A stretch of DNA of 18,540 nucleotides, taken from NCBI GenBank assembly GCA_016875695.1, contig VGPB01000016.1, positions 1 to 18,540 on the forward strand, read 5' to 3'. Below the pieces are notes generated by a model, which saw only the letters and a list, made by a program, of their open reading frames with translations, was not told the origin of the DNA and did no database searches. Positions 1 to 8,099 of the stretch are shown here, piece by piece. Source of the stretch: Chloroflexota bacterium (GTDB lineage Bacteria > Chloroflexota > Dehalococcoidia > UBA2979). Every line of letters begins with the position of its first letter. The first letter of the stretch is position 1. Position numbers and translations under genes: made by a program.

Positions 1-96
1 CCCCCGGGCGCTCCCCGGTGAGAGGCGACGCCGGTGCGGGCGGCCGGGTGTGCGCGGCTGCGAGCAGCCGGAGCGATGGCGTGGAGCTCGGCGTCC

Positions 97-1578
97 CTAC
101 AACAGCTCGGGCAGGCCGGCGCGCGCGCGGCGCCAATCCAGCAGCAGCTCGAGCGCGCGGGCGGCGCGCGGGATCGAGGCGAAGGCGGCGACGCCGGCGG
201 CGTAGGCGGTGACGTCTAGCGCCGCCGCGAGGTCGGCGTCGGCGCGCTCGCGGCGCACGAGCAGCACGGGGCGGCCGCCGCGCTCCTGCAGCGAGGCGAG
301 CAGCGCGACCTGACGGCGCGTGCGCTCGAGTGGCGGCTCGGCCGGGTCGTCGTCGTCGGGGTCGGGCGCGCGCTCGCCGGCGGCGGGGCGCGGCGGCCCG
401 CCGCCCGTGGCGACGATGGTCACGTCGTAGCCCGGCGTGAGCGCGGCGATGGTCGTGACCTGCTCGAGCGCCTCGCGCCGGGCGGCGCCCGCGCCGATGA
501 ATCCGGCGTCGACGGGGTTGCGGATGCTGTTGCCGGCGATCGGCACCCACGGGCGTAGTGCGGCGCGCGTGGTGTCGGGCAGCTCCGGCAGGTCCAGGCC
601 GTGGCGTGCGAGCGCGTCGGCGGCGAGCACCGAGAAGCCCCCGCCGCCGCCGACCAGCACGGCGCGGCGGCCGCGCACGTGGCGCGCGGCCGTGCTCACG
701 ACGATCGCGGCGTCGTGCAGCTCCTCCAGCGTGTCGACGCGCAGCGCGCCGGCCTGGCGGCAGAGCGCGTCGAAAAGCGCGCCGGGCCCGGCAAGGGAGC
801 CGGTGTGCGAGCTCGCGGCGCGCGCGCCGGCGGCCGTGTAGCCGCCCTTGAGGATGATCGTGGGCTTGACCGCGGCGCAACGGCGCAGCGCCCCGAGTAG
901 CGCGCGGCCGTCCGGCACGCCCTCGAGGTAGGCGGTCACGACCGCCGTCTGCGGGTCGCTGGCGGCGTAGTCGAAGAGCTCGGCGGCGGCGATGTCGGAG
1001 CCGTTGCCGAAGGAGACGACCTTCGAGAAGCGCACGCCGCGCGGCGCGAGCCCGCTGACGATTTCCTGCGCGTTCGCGCCGGACTGCGAGATGCCCATCA
1101 CATCGCCGGGCTCGCGCGGCATGCCTATGCCGAACGCGAGCCGCTCGTCTGGGACGTACAGGCCCATGCAGTTGGGGCCCAGTACGCGCACGCCGCCGGC
1201 GCGCGCGAGCGCTGCGAGCGCGCGCTCGGCCTCGGCCATGGCCGCCTCGCCGCTCTCGGTGAAGCCGGCCGTGAAGAAGTGCAGCGAGCGCACGCCCTTC
1301 GCCACGCACTGCTCGACGAGCGCGCGCGCGCCGTCGCGCGGGATGAGCGAGATCACGTGGTCGACGGGGCCCGGGATGGCGAGCAGCGTCGGGAAGCAGG
1401 GCAGTCCTTCGATCTCGGTGGCGCGCGGGTTGACGAGGTAGAGCGGGCGGCGTTGCTCGTACTGCTGGTCGAGCAGCGCGTGCAGGAAGCTCGCGCCGCG
1501 CCCGCTCGCCGAGCTGGAGATGCCGACGAGCGCGACGGCGCGCGGGTGGAAGACGGGGTCCAGCGGGTGCTCGCTCAC
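97..1578 (-). CDS. Acyl-CoA synthetase (NDP-forming), alpha-type subunit
   Basis: The 493-residue product has the layout of the CoA-binding/ligase half of ADP-forming acetyl-CoA synthetases and related acyl-CoA ligases. A CoA-binding Rossmann domain opens with AVALVGISSSASGRG (about residues 14-28) and contains LGPNCMGLY (133-141). A succinyl-CoA-ligase-like domain follows, with GISQSGANAQE and the segment SHTGSLAG; His258 there is the expected phosphohistidine. A third domain of about 190 residues runs to the C-terminus. There is no ATP-grasp (beta) domain, so a separate beta subunit would be needed for full activity, and none lies in the window. The start is GTG, chosen because GGAAGGG lies about 5 bases upstream. 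An acidic low-complexity stretch (DPDDDDPAEPP) in domain three is unusual. The family is clear; the acyl substrate is unknown. The 96 bases left of the stop codon show nothing recognisable. Confidence 0.85.
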   Translation of the reverse strand: MSEHPLDPVFHPRAVALVGISSSASGRGASFLHALLDQQYEQRRPLYLVNPRATEIEGLPCFPTLLAIPGPVDHVISLIPRDGARALVEQCVAKGVRSLHFFTAGFTESGEAAMAEAERALAALARAGGVRVLGPNCMGLYVPDERLAFGIGMPREPGDVMGISQSGANAQEIVSGLAPRGVRFSKVVSFGNGSDIAAAELFDYAASDPQTAVVTAYLEGVPDGRALLGALRRCAAVKPTIILKGGYTAAGARAASSHTGSLAGPGALFDALCRQAGALRVDTLEELHDAAIVVSTAARHVRGRRAVLVGGGGGFSVLAADALARHGLDLPELPDTTRAALRPWVPIAGNSIRNPVDAGFIGAGAARREALEQVTTIAALTPGYDVTIVATGGGPPRPAAGERAPDPDDDDPAEPPLERTRRQVALLASLQERGGRPVLLVRRERADADLAAALDVTAYAAGVAAFASIPRAARALELLLDWRRARAGLPELL

Positions 1579-1592
1579 GCACGCCCTTCCTG

Positions 1593-1626
1593 GGTCACTC
1601 GCCGCGACCAGGTCACTCGCCGTGAC
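1593..1626. promoter_or_regulatory. Tandem imperfect palindromes, candidate operator
   Basis: Two 16-base direct repeats, GGTCACTCGCCG(C/T)GAC, lie 18 bp apart at 1593-1608 and 1611-1626, with one mismatch. The second copy contains a perfect GTCAC-N5-GTGAC inverted repeat. They sit 15-48 bases upstream of the GTG start of the acyl-CoA synthetase gene, where a repressor could block transcription or initiation. A TAGCAT hexamer on the minus strand at 1687-1692 could be the -10 element, but no good -35 is visible. Operator function is inferred from symmetry and position only. Confidence 0.35.
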
Positions 1627-1768
1627 GTGCAGCTCCCGCTCCGGCGCAGCGTAAGGCGACAGGGGATGGTTGGCGGCCAGACGGTGATGCTAGCACGGGC
1701 GCGGCGGGGCGCGCGCGAGGCGGGGCGCTCCACCTCGAGCGCGGCGCGGGGGGGACCGAGCGCGCCGG

Positions 1769-3037
1769 CTACGTCTCCTTCACGGCGCGCGCGAAGTTCG
1801 GCACGAAGGCGGCGGCTTCGGGCGCGATGCCGTGCGTGAGCGCTGCCTCGACGGCCTTCGCGACGGCCTCGATCTCGTCCGGGGTGTTGTAGACGTGTAG
1901 CGACAGGCGCACGGCGTTGAACTCCCGCACGGAGCGGCAGACGGCGCGTGCCGCGAACTGCAGGTGCGCCGCCAGCAGCTGCGCGTCGAGGTCGCCCGCC
2001 TGGAACGCGAACAGCCCGCTGCGCGTGCTGTCGCCCTGCGCGCTCGTCACGGTCACGCCGGGGATGCGTGCGAAGCGCTCGCCGGCGAGCGCGGTAAGCG
2101 CGCGCACGCGGTCCCAGACCGCGAGGGGGCCGGACGCGAGGTACTGGTCAATCGCGGTGACGCCGCCGGCGAGCAGCGGGCCCGATACCGTCGTGAGCTC
2201 GAACTTCTGGATCGAGTCGCGCTCGGGTGTGAAGTTGCCGTTGAAGTCGTACGACGCGGCCGCGTGGCCGGACACGGCCGCGGGCTCGAGCTCGGCGATG
2301 CGATCGTGGCGCACGTACAGCGCGCCGAGGCCGCCCGGGCCGCACAGCCACTTGTGCATCGGGATGGCATATGCGTCAACGCCGCTCGCGTGCACGTCGA
2401 GCGGCTCGTGGCCGGCGGTCTGCGCGCCGTCGACGAGCACGCGCGCTTGCGGGCTGGCGCGGTGCGCGAGCGCGACGATCTCCGCAAGCGGCAGGCGCTG
2501 GCCGGTGGAGAACGAGACGCCGGAGATGATGACGAGGCGCGTGCGCGCGTCGCAGACGGCGGCGAAGCGCTCGATTATCGCGCCCGGCGAGTCGTCGGCG
2601 CCGAGCGGCACGATGTGCAGCGTCGCGCCGCGGCGCTCGCGCAGGTAGTACGCGGGCACGATGCCGGACGGGTGCTCGACGCCGGTGGTGACGACGCCGT
2701 CGCCGGGCGCGATCGGCAGCCCGGCTGTGACGAAGTTCAGCCCGTGCGTGGTGTTGTCAGTGATCGCGATCTCGTCAGCGTCGGCGCCGAGCAGCGCGGC
2801 GGCGCGCTCGCGGTAGCGCGCGCCGAGCGCGATGCGCGCGTCGAGCAAAGGGCGGCTGGTCGGGCCGAGCGTGAGCTCGCTGTCGATCCACTCGTGCATC
2901 GCGTGCGCGACGTCCTCGCTGAGCGGGCCCTGCCAGCCGCAGTTCATGTACACGGTGTCGCGCAGCACGGGCGTGTGCGCGCGCAGCCACGCCCAGCGTG
3001 CGTCGTGCGTGGTGGCATGCGCTACGTCGTTGACCAT
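1769..3037 (-). CDS. PLP-dependent aminotransferase class V (isopenicillin N epimerase / cysteine desulfurase-like)
   Basis: This 422-residue protein belongs to fold-type I, class V PLP enzymes. Visible hallmarks are DNTTHGLN (94-101, phosphate/cofactor loop), EHPSG (121-125), LVDGAQTAGH with Asp203 for the pyridine nitrogen, and MHKW with Lys229 as the Schiff-base lysine, followed by the glycine-rich LCGPGGLGALYV. Overall length and the wording MNCGWQGPLS near the N-terminus resemble isopenicillin N epimerase-like proteins more than IscS/SufS. No catalytic cysteine loop of a desulfurase is obvious, so the reaction is open (lyase, epimerase or aminotransferase). The frame stays open far upstream, but ATG at 3035-3037 is preferred: GGAG stands 8 bases before it and homology begins there. 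It is transcribed in the same direction as the acyl-CoA synthetase gene, 190 bp away, so co-transcription is possible but not shown. Confidence 0.85.
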   Translation of the reverse strand: MVNDVAHATTHDARWAWLRAHTPVLRDTVYMNCGWQGPLSEDVAHAMHEWIDSELTLGPTSRPLLDARIALGARYRERAAALLGADADEIAITDNTTHGLNFVTAGLPIAPGDGVVTTGVEHPSGIVPAYYLRERRGATLHIVPLGADDSPGAIIERFAAVCDARTRLVIISGVSFSTGQRLPLAEIVALAHRASPQARVLVDGAQTAGHEPLDVHASGVDAYAIPMHKWLCGPGGLGALYVRHDRIAELEPAAVSGHAAASYDFNGNFTPERDSIQKFELTTVSGPLLAGGVTAIDQYLASGPLAVWDRVRALTALAGERFARIPGVTVTSAQGDSTRSGLFAFQAGDLDAQLLAAHLQFAARAVCRSVREFNAVRLSLHVYNTPDEIEAVAKAVEAALTHGIAPEAAAFVPNFARAVKET

Positions 3038-3490
3038 GCGTGCATCTCCGTTCGTGTGCCCACGTGCGTGGCGTGGTCGTGTATATTCGCACGCTGCACG
3101 CGCACGCGTGCGCGCGACGCTCCGCGATACGGACGCACGGCGCGCGGCTCCGGACACGGGGCGCGCGACGTGGACCGGCGAGCAGCAGCGAGAGCTAGCG
3201 TCACATAACCTGCGGTGGGCCACGCGCAGTGGCGGGCGCGGCGGACTGCGGTGGGCGGCGCGCTCAGGCGCGACGGGGCGAGCTCCGGGGGGACCGCTCC
3301 GTCGCCCACATGGCCGGCGGCCGGGCATCGTGGCGGCGGGCCGTGCGGCGAGCCCGCCGCGCTTTGGCCAGTGTGCACGCGGCCGTGATGGTTGTCGCCG
3401 CGCCGCTCCACCGGCGCTCCACGTGCCAGCCATCGCCCCTCACCAGACTGGCGGGCAGGCCGGGGTCCGGGTGCTGGTGGGAGGGTGCGC
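3038..3490. other. 453-bp intergenic region between divergent genes
   Basis: No convincing protein is encoded here; the open frames are GC-rich, arginine-rich shadows. The region separates the minus-strand aminotransferase from the plus-strand decayed sugar cassette, so it should hold two promoters. The only AT-rich island is gTATATTc at 3081-3088. Read on the minus strand it gives TATACA at 3080-3085, placed 43 bases before the aminotransferase start, a possible -10 without a recognisable -35. The plus-strand cassette start is preceded by GGAGGG seven bases from its ATG. Confidence 0.4.
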
Positions 3491-4566
3491 ATGGTCGGAG
3501 TGGAGCGAGCGAGCGCGGCGGCGGTGGCGGCGCACACGGCAGAGCTGCGCGTCGCGGTCGTCGGCGCCGGCTACTGGGGCCCGAACCTCGTGCGCAACTT
3601 CTTCGAGGCGCCGGGGTCCATCGTGGTCGCCGCGAGCGACCTGCGCGTGTAGCGCCTGGCGACGATCGGGCGGCGCTACTCGACGCTGGCGCTCATGACT
3701 GACGCCGAGGATGTGCTGCGCGACCCGGGTGTCGACGCCGTCGCGATCGCGACGTCGACGGCGACGCACTACGAGCTCGCGCGGCGCGCGCTCGAGGCCG
3801 GGAAGCACGTGTGGGTGGAGAAGCCGCTCGCGCCGAGCTACGCGGAGGCGATGCGCCTCACGGAGCTGGCGCACCGGCGCAGCCTGACGCTCATGGTGGA
3901 CCACACGTTCGTGTACACGGGCGCGGTGCAGGCGATGTGCGCGCGCATCGACACGGGCGAGCTCGGCGAGCTTCTGTGCTACGACTCCGTGCGCGTGAAC
4001 CTGAAACTGTACCAGAACGACGTCAACGTGATCTGGGACCTCGCATCCACGATGTGTCGATCGTCGACTACCTGCTGCCGTTCCGCCCGGTCGCGGTGTC
4101 GGCGCAGGGCATGCGGCACATCGGGTCGGGCGACGGGGTCAGCGAGAGCCAGGCGTACGTGACGCTGCAGTACGAGCAGAACTTCATCGCGCGCTTCCAC
4201 GTGAACTGGCTCGCGCCGGTCAAGATTCGGCTCGCGACGCTGTGCGGGACGGACCGCATGATCGTGTACGACGACATGGTGCCCAGCGACAAGCTGCGCA
4301 TCTACGACCGCGGCGTCACCGTCAACGGCGACGCCGAGAGCGACCGTCGCCGGCTGCTCGTCGAGTATCGCTCCGGCGACATGTACGCGCCGAAGCTCGA
4401 CCCGGCCGAGGCGCTGCAGACCGGCGCGCGCCACTTCGCGGCCTCGATCGTGGCGGGCACGGCGCCGCTCACCGACGGCCTCGCGGGCAGCCGTGCGGTG
4501 GCGATGCTCGAGGCGGCGCAGCAGTCGCTCGCCGCCGGCGGCCGCGTGCCGGGGGTCGCCTGGTGA
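3491..4566 (+). pseudogene. Gfo/Idh/MocA oxidoreductase (WbpB/WlbA-like), broken
   Basis: This is a relic of an NAD-dependent sugar dehydrogenase of about 350 residues, of the type that oxidises C3 of UDP-N-acetylglucosaminuronate. The N-terminus has the Rossmann motif RVAVVGAGYWGPNLVRNF. Next come DAVAIATSTATHYELA, the family signature EKPLAPS (the catalytic-lysine EKP motif) and a C-terminal domain with HDVSIVDYLLPF and LAPVKIRLATLCGT. Two lesions break it: a TAG at 3650-3652 just after SDLRV, with homology continuing in the same frame, and a one-base loss at about 4041-4048 after IWDLA, after which the reading continues in the next frame from HDVSIVDY to the TGA at 4564-4566. The start ATG has GGAGGG seven bases upstream. 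The stop overlaps the GTG of the next gene in GTGA, showing the original operon was translationally coupled. A sequencing error could explain one lesion but hardly the whole series. Confidence 0.8.
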
Positions 4567-5658
4567 CGGCCACGAGCACGAACGTCCCGTTCGTCGACCT
4601 CGGCGCGCAGTACGCGGCGATCGGGCCAGAGCTCGAGGCGTGCGTGCTCGTGGTGCTGCGCGGCGGCTAGTACTTCGGCAGCCCCGAGGTCGCGGCGTTC
4701 GAAGAGGAGTTCGCGCGCTACTGCGGTGTGCGCGAGGCGGTGGCGGTGAACTCCGGCACGGCCGCGCTGCACGTCGCGCTGTTCGCGCTCGGCGTCGGCG
4801 CGGGCGACGAGCTGGTGACGGTCGCGCACACGTTCGTCGCGACCGCGGAGGCGATCGTGCAGGCGGGCGCGCGGCCCGTGTTCGTGGACATCGAGCGCGA
4901 GACGTTCGGGCTCGACCCCGCTCGGCTGGAGGCGGCGATCACGACACGCACGCGCGCGATCGTGCCGGTGCACCTGTACGGCGAGCCCGCGCGCATGGAC
5001 GTCATCCGCCGCATCGCGGACGCGCGCGGCATCCCCGTCGTCGAAGGCGCAGGCCAGGCGCACGGCGCCACGCTCGACGGGCGGCGCGCGGGGGCGCTCG
5101 GCGCCATCGGCTGCTTCTTGTTCTATCCGAGCAAGAACCTCGGCGCGGCGGGGGAGGGCGGCATCGCCGTGACGGACTCGCCCGAGCTCGCGGCGCGCAT
5201 GCGGCTGTTCCGCCCGCACGGCGAGCGCGAGCGTTACCACCACGAGGTGATCGGCTGCAATTACCGGCTTTCGGCAATCTAAGCGGCGGCGCTGCCCGTG
5301 AAGCTGTCGTACCTCGACGCGTGGGTGGAGCGCCGGCGCTGCCGTGCGGCGCTGTACGGCGCGCTGCTCGCTGGCGCCGGCATGGAGACGCCGCGCGTGC
5401 AGGCGGGTGCCGACTCCGTGTACCACCTCTACGTCGTGCGCCACGCGCAGCGCGATGCGATTGCGGCGCGCGGCGGCGGGCGTGGCGATCGGCGCGCACT
5501 ACCCGTTGCCGGTGCACCTGCAGCCGCCGTATCAGGAGTTCGGCGCGGGCGAGGGCTCGCTGCCGGAGACCGAGGCGGCGGCGCGCGAGGTGTTGTCGCT
5601 GCCAATGTACGCCGAGCTCGGCGACGAGCAGGTCGCGCATGTCGCGCACGACGCGGCG
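4563..5658 (+). pseudogene. DegT/DnrJ/EryC1/StrS aminotransferase (WbpE-like), broken
   Basis: This is a relic of a PLP sugar aminotransferase that would install the 3-amino group on the keto-sugar made by the preceding dehydrogenase. Recognisable segments in order are VPFVDLGAQYAAI, GSPEVAAFEEEFARYCG, VNSGTAALHVALFALGVG, AHTFVATAEAIVQAGA, VHLYGEPARMD, FYPSKNLGAAGEGG with the Schiff-base lysine, LFRPHGERERYHHEVIGCNYRL, and C-terminal HYPLPVHLQPPYQEFG and EVLSLPMYAELGDEQV. Lesions are a TAG at 4668-4670, a TAA at 5280-5282 (homology continues in the same frame after both) and a frameshift near 5450-5475. The usual EDAAQ motif reads EGAGQ (Gly codon 5046-5048), so the Asp that pairs with the PLP ring nitrogen is lost. 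The GTG start overlaps the previous stop. Its C-terminus runs without a stop codon into the next gene. Confidence 0.85.
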
Positions 5659-6570
5659 GTGACGGCCGTCGGCAACCTCGTCAACGGCAAGCGCGCGCAC
5701 CTCGACGGCCTCGCGCTCGACGCGCTGCGCTTCGTCGAGGCGGACGTGTGTGACACCGTGCGCATGGTGGGGCTGCTGGCGGACACGGACATCGTGTTCC
5801 ACCTCGCGTGCCTCGGCGTGCGGCACTCGATCCACTCGCCGGTCGAGAACCATGAGGTGAACGCGACGGCGACGCTCGCGCTGCTCGCGCGCGCGGCGGG
5901 CGTCGGGCGTTTCGTGCACGTCTCGAGCTTCGAGGTGTACGGCACGGCGCGCTGGGCGCCGATGACGGAGGCGCACCCGACGTACGTGCTGACGGTGTAC
6001 GGGGCGGGCAAGCTCGCGGGAGAGTGCTACGCGCGCGCGTACCACGAGACGTATGGCTTCCCGACGGTGGTCGTGTGCCCATTCAACGCGTACGGGCCGC
6101 GCTTGCACCACGAGGGCGACAGCGGCAAGGTGATCCCGCCCTTCCTGTTGCGCGTGCTCGCCGGGCGGCCGCTCGTCGTGTTCGGCGACGGCACGCAGAC
6201 GCGCGACTTCACGTACGTCGCGGACACGGCGCGCGGCATCCTGCTCGCGGCCACCGCCGAGGCGACGGTCGGGCGGACGATCAACCTCGGCAGTGGGTGC
6301 GAGATCGCGATCAACGAGCTCGCGCGGACGGTGCTCGACGTGGTCACGGACGGCGCGGGCGCGGTGACGCACGACGTACCGCGTCCGGGCGACGTGCTGC
6401 GGCTGTACGCCGACAGCACGCTCGCGCGGGAGCTGCTCGGCTTCGCGCCGCAGGTACCGCTGCGTGAAGGCCTGGAGCGGCTCGCGGCGTGGTACCGCGA
6501 GCAGGGGGAGACGCGCGAGGCGCTGCTCGCGCAGGAGGTGCTGCATAACTGGCAGCCGGCGGCCGCGGCG
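5659..6570 (+). pseudogene. NAD-dependent sugar epimerase/dehydratase, N-terminally deleted and fused
   Basis: Extended-SDR nucleotide-sugar epimerase of the GalE/UDP-glucuronate epimerase type. The reading frame enters at VTAVGNLVNGKRAHLDG, which corresponds to the second beta strand of the NAD domain. The first strand and its GxxGxxG loop (about 25-30 residues) plus the start codon are missing, and the frame is continuous with the tail of the preceding aminotransferase. What follows is well preserved: FHLACLG, VHVSSFEVYGT, YGAGK (the YxxxK catalytic pair, Tyr near 5998-6000), PFNAYGPRLH, VIPPFLLRVLAGRPLVVFGDGT and RDFTYVADTARGI. It ends near LERLAAWYREQ and also lacks its own stop before the next gene. 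The acidic residue ending strand two (usually VDNL) is Gly. Without the cofactor loop it should not bind NAD. The coordinates of both borders are approximate. The sugar substrate cannot be read from the sequence. Confidence 0.75.
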
Positions 6571-6980
6571 GAGCCGGCGCGCGCGTGGGCGCCGATTGCC
6601 AGCTCGGCCAGGGCGTGTTTGTCGACGCGGACGTCGTGGAGGGCGACCGCTGCAAGCTCGAGAACTACGTGAACGCGCACCGCGGCGCGGTGGTGGAGGA
6701 CGAGGTGTTCCTCGGCCCCGGCGCGGTGCTCACGAACGACCGCTGGCCGCGCGCGACGAACCGCGACGGCAGCGTGAAGGGCGCTGAGGACTGGACGTGC
6801 GAGGGCGTGACGGTGCGCCGCCGCGCGAGCGCGAGCGCGGGCGTGGTCGTGCTGTCCGGCGCGACCGTGGGCGCCGCGGCGATGGTCGGTGCGGGCGCCG
6901 TCGTCACGCGCGACGTCGAGGCAGGGGCAATCGTCGTAGGCAACCTGGCGCGGCGCGTGGGCAGCGCGCCGGACGCGTAG
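6549..6980 (+). pseudogene. Left-handed beta-helix sugar N-acetyltransferase (WbpD/WlbB-like), N-terminally truncated
   Basis: The C-terminal two thirds of a hexapeptide-repeat acetyltransferase that acetylates the 3-amino group of UDP-GlcNAc3NA-type sugars with acetyl-CoA. Visible are repeated coils (VGADCQLGQGVFVDADVVEG, VVEDEVFLGPGAVLTND, ASAGVVVLSGATVGAAAMVG, AGAVVTRDV) and the closing VVGNLARRVG. WbpD-type enzymes have about 190 residues; here only about 130-140 are in frame. The opening coils (about 30-50 residues) and the start codon are absent. An in-frame TAA at 6546-6548 and the overlapping end of the epimerase reading frame lie directly upstream. GTG at 6585 could start a 131-residue open frame, but it begins inside a coil, so a truncated remnant is more likely than a short functional enzyme. 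It is the last gene of the cassette; a strong hairpin follows 73 bases on. Confidence 0.75.
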
Positions 6981-7053
6981 TCCTCCGCGTTGCCCGGGCA
7001 GGGCGCCGTGCCAGCGACATAACGTCTGGTCGAGCCGTGAGCGGTGCACGACG

Positions 7054-7083
7054 AACGAGGGTGCCCGCACGGGCACCCTCGTT
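7054..7083. terminator. Bidirectional intrinsic terminator between convergent genes
   Basis: A perfect 14-bp inverted repeat (AACGAGGGTGCCCG and its complement) with a CA centre, followed on the plus strand by GTTTGCTT and on the minus strand by GTTCGTCG. In practice the hairpin would open a 4-6 base loop. It lies between the end of the plus-strand sugar cassette (6980) and the end of the minus-strand enoyl-CoA hydratase (7150), the expected place for a shared terminator. The T-tracts are short, as in many GC-rich bacteria. Confidence 0.8.
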
Positions 7084-7149
7084 TGCTTCGTCAGGCGGCT
7101 GAGCGGGCCGAAGCCATCCGCCTAGCCTGTGCCGGTCGCGGCGAGGACC

Positions 7150-7914
7150 CTAGCGGCCCTTCCAGACGGCGGGGCGCTTCTCGGCGAAGGCCTTCGGGCC
7201 TTCCTTCGAGTCCTCGGAGGAGAGCACAACCTTGCTGACCCACTCGCCGACGCGCAGCGACTCCTCCATGAGCGCCTTGCGCCAGACCTGGATCACCGCC
7301 TTCGTGCCCTGGATGGAGAGCGGGGCGTTCTGCGCGATCAGCTCGGCGAGCTCGACGGCGCGCGGGATGAGGCGGTCGGGCGCGGTGACCTCGGTGACGA
7401 CGCCCCAGGCGAGCGCCTGCTCCGGGCTGATGCGGTCGGCGGTGAGCAGGATGTGGTTCGCGGCGGACAGGCCGACAACGCGTGGCAGGTGGTAGATGCC
7501 GTAGCCGGCGAGGATGCCGCGTTTCGGCTCGAACAGCCCGAAGTACGCGTCGGTCGAGCAGATGCGGATGTCGCAGTCGAGCGAGGTCTCCATGCCGCCG
7601 CCGATGGCGAGGCCGTTGACCGCGGCGATGAAGGGCTTGGGGCTGCGCGAGTAGACCATGCCGCTCATGCTGCCGCCCTGGCGGCGGGCGCCGCTGGCGT
7701 TGCGCTCGGCCATCTCCTTGAGGTCGGCGCCCGCGCAGAAGGCGCGGCCGGCGCCGGTGACGATGCCGACGCGCATGTTCACGTCGTCGTTGAAGTCGGA
7801 GACGTACTCCTCCATCTCGGACATGAGCGTGCCGCCGAGGGCGTTGAGCCGCTCCGGGCGGTTGAGCGTGAAGATCGCGTAGAAGTCCTTCTTCTCGTAG
7901 ATGACGTCGGGCAT
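7150..7914 (-). CDS. Enoyl-CoA hydratase/isomerase (crotonase), both catalytic Glu present
   Basis: Crotonase-fold enzyme of 254 residues, the normal length, expected to hydrate 2-enoyl-CoA in fatty- or organic-acid breakdown in the cytoplasm. The oxyanion-hole segments are GRAFCAGADLKEM (56-68) and AAVNGLAIGGGMETSLDCDI (98-117). Compared with rat mitochondrial hydratase, Glu109 (GGGME) matches Glu144 and Glu129 (FGLFEPKRG) matches Glu164, so the two acids needed for hydration are both present. This is the most orthodox of the three crotonases in the window. The ATG start has GAGGAG seven bases upstream. The gene diverges from the FabG-like SDR; the two share the 185-bp region 7915-8099, which contains a clear -35 element for this gene. 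The pairing of hydratase and reductase suggests related steps of acyl-CoA metabolism, though the exact substrate is not visible. Confidence 0.9.
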   Translation of the reverse strand: MPDVIYEKKDFYAIFTLNRPERLNALGGTLMSEMEEYVSDFNDDVNMRVGIVTGAGRAFCAGADLKEMAERNASGARRQGGSMSGMVYSRSPKPFIAAVNGLAIGGGMETSLDCDIRICSTDAYFGLFEPKRGILAGYGIYHLPRVVGLSAANHILLTADRISPEQALAWGVVTEVTAPDRLIPRAVELAELIAQNAPLSIQGTKAVIQVWRKALMEESLRVGEWVSKVVLSSEDSKEGPKAFAEKRPAVWKGR

Positions 7915-7958
7915 GGCGAATCTCCTCTTGCTTATCGGGAGCGCAATCCGGCTGCCTC

Positions 7959-7987
7959 CATCTACGCTCGCGGTGGGGGCGTGTCAA
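7959..7987 (-). promoter_or_regulatory. Sigma-70-type promoter for the enoyl-CoA hydratase gene
   Basis: On the minus strand a perfect TTGACA (7982-7987) is followed, 17 bases later, by TAGATG (7959-7964, three of six matches to TATAAT). Transcription would begin near 7952, giving a leader of about 38 bases with GAGGAG before the ATG at 7914. A perfect -35 at exact spacing is unlikely by chance in DNA this GC-rich. On the plus strand, TATACG at 8054-8059 could be the -10 of the divergent SDR gene, but it has no matching -35. Confidence 0.55.
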
Positions 7988-8099
7988 CCGGCGCGGGCCT
8001 CCAGCGGGCGGGTCGTGGCCGCGAACGCGGGCGTGCGGTAGGCTGCGCGCGCGTATACGCGGCGGGGAGCCCGGCTGAGCCGGCGGAGGGAGCGGGGAG

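Noticed and set aside
3037..3433. N-terminal extension of 132 residues on the class V aminotransferase
   Set aside because: It is a low-complexity Arg/Pro/Ala stretch without homology, while a good GGAG site precedes the ATG at 3037.
3650..5282. Possible recoding of stop codons (TAG as Gln, pyrrolysine or similar)
   Set aside because: Interrupting stops are mixed (TAG, TAG, TAA, and TGA at 17977), genes nearby use TAG and TGA as normal ends, and frameshifts and deletions accompany the stops. Decay or sequence error fits better than a changed code.
5002..6546. Long minus-strand open frame of 514 codons over the sugar cassette
   Set aside because: Its product is Arg/Ala-rich with no recognisable domain, and the opposite strand has clear, though broken, homologous reading frames. 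Such mirror frames are common at this GC content. The same applies to plus-strand frames at 1964-3208, 10367-11722 and 14529-15791.
6585..6980. Short functional acetyltransferase starting at GTG 6585
   Set aside because: It would begin in the middle of the beta-helix without the opening coils, with no ribosome-binding site, and directly inside the broken end of the previous gene. A truncated remnant is more likely.
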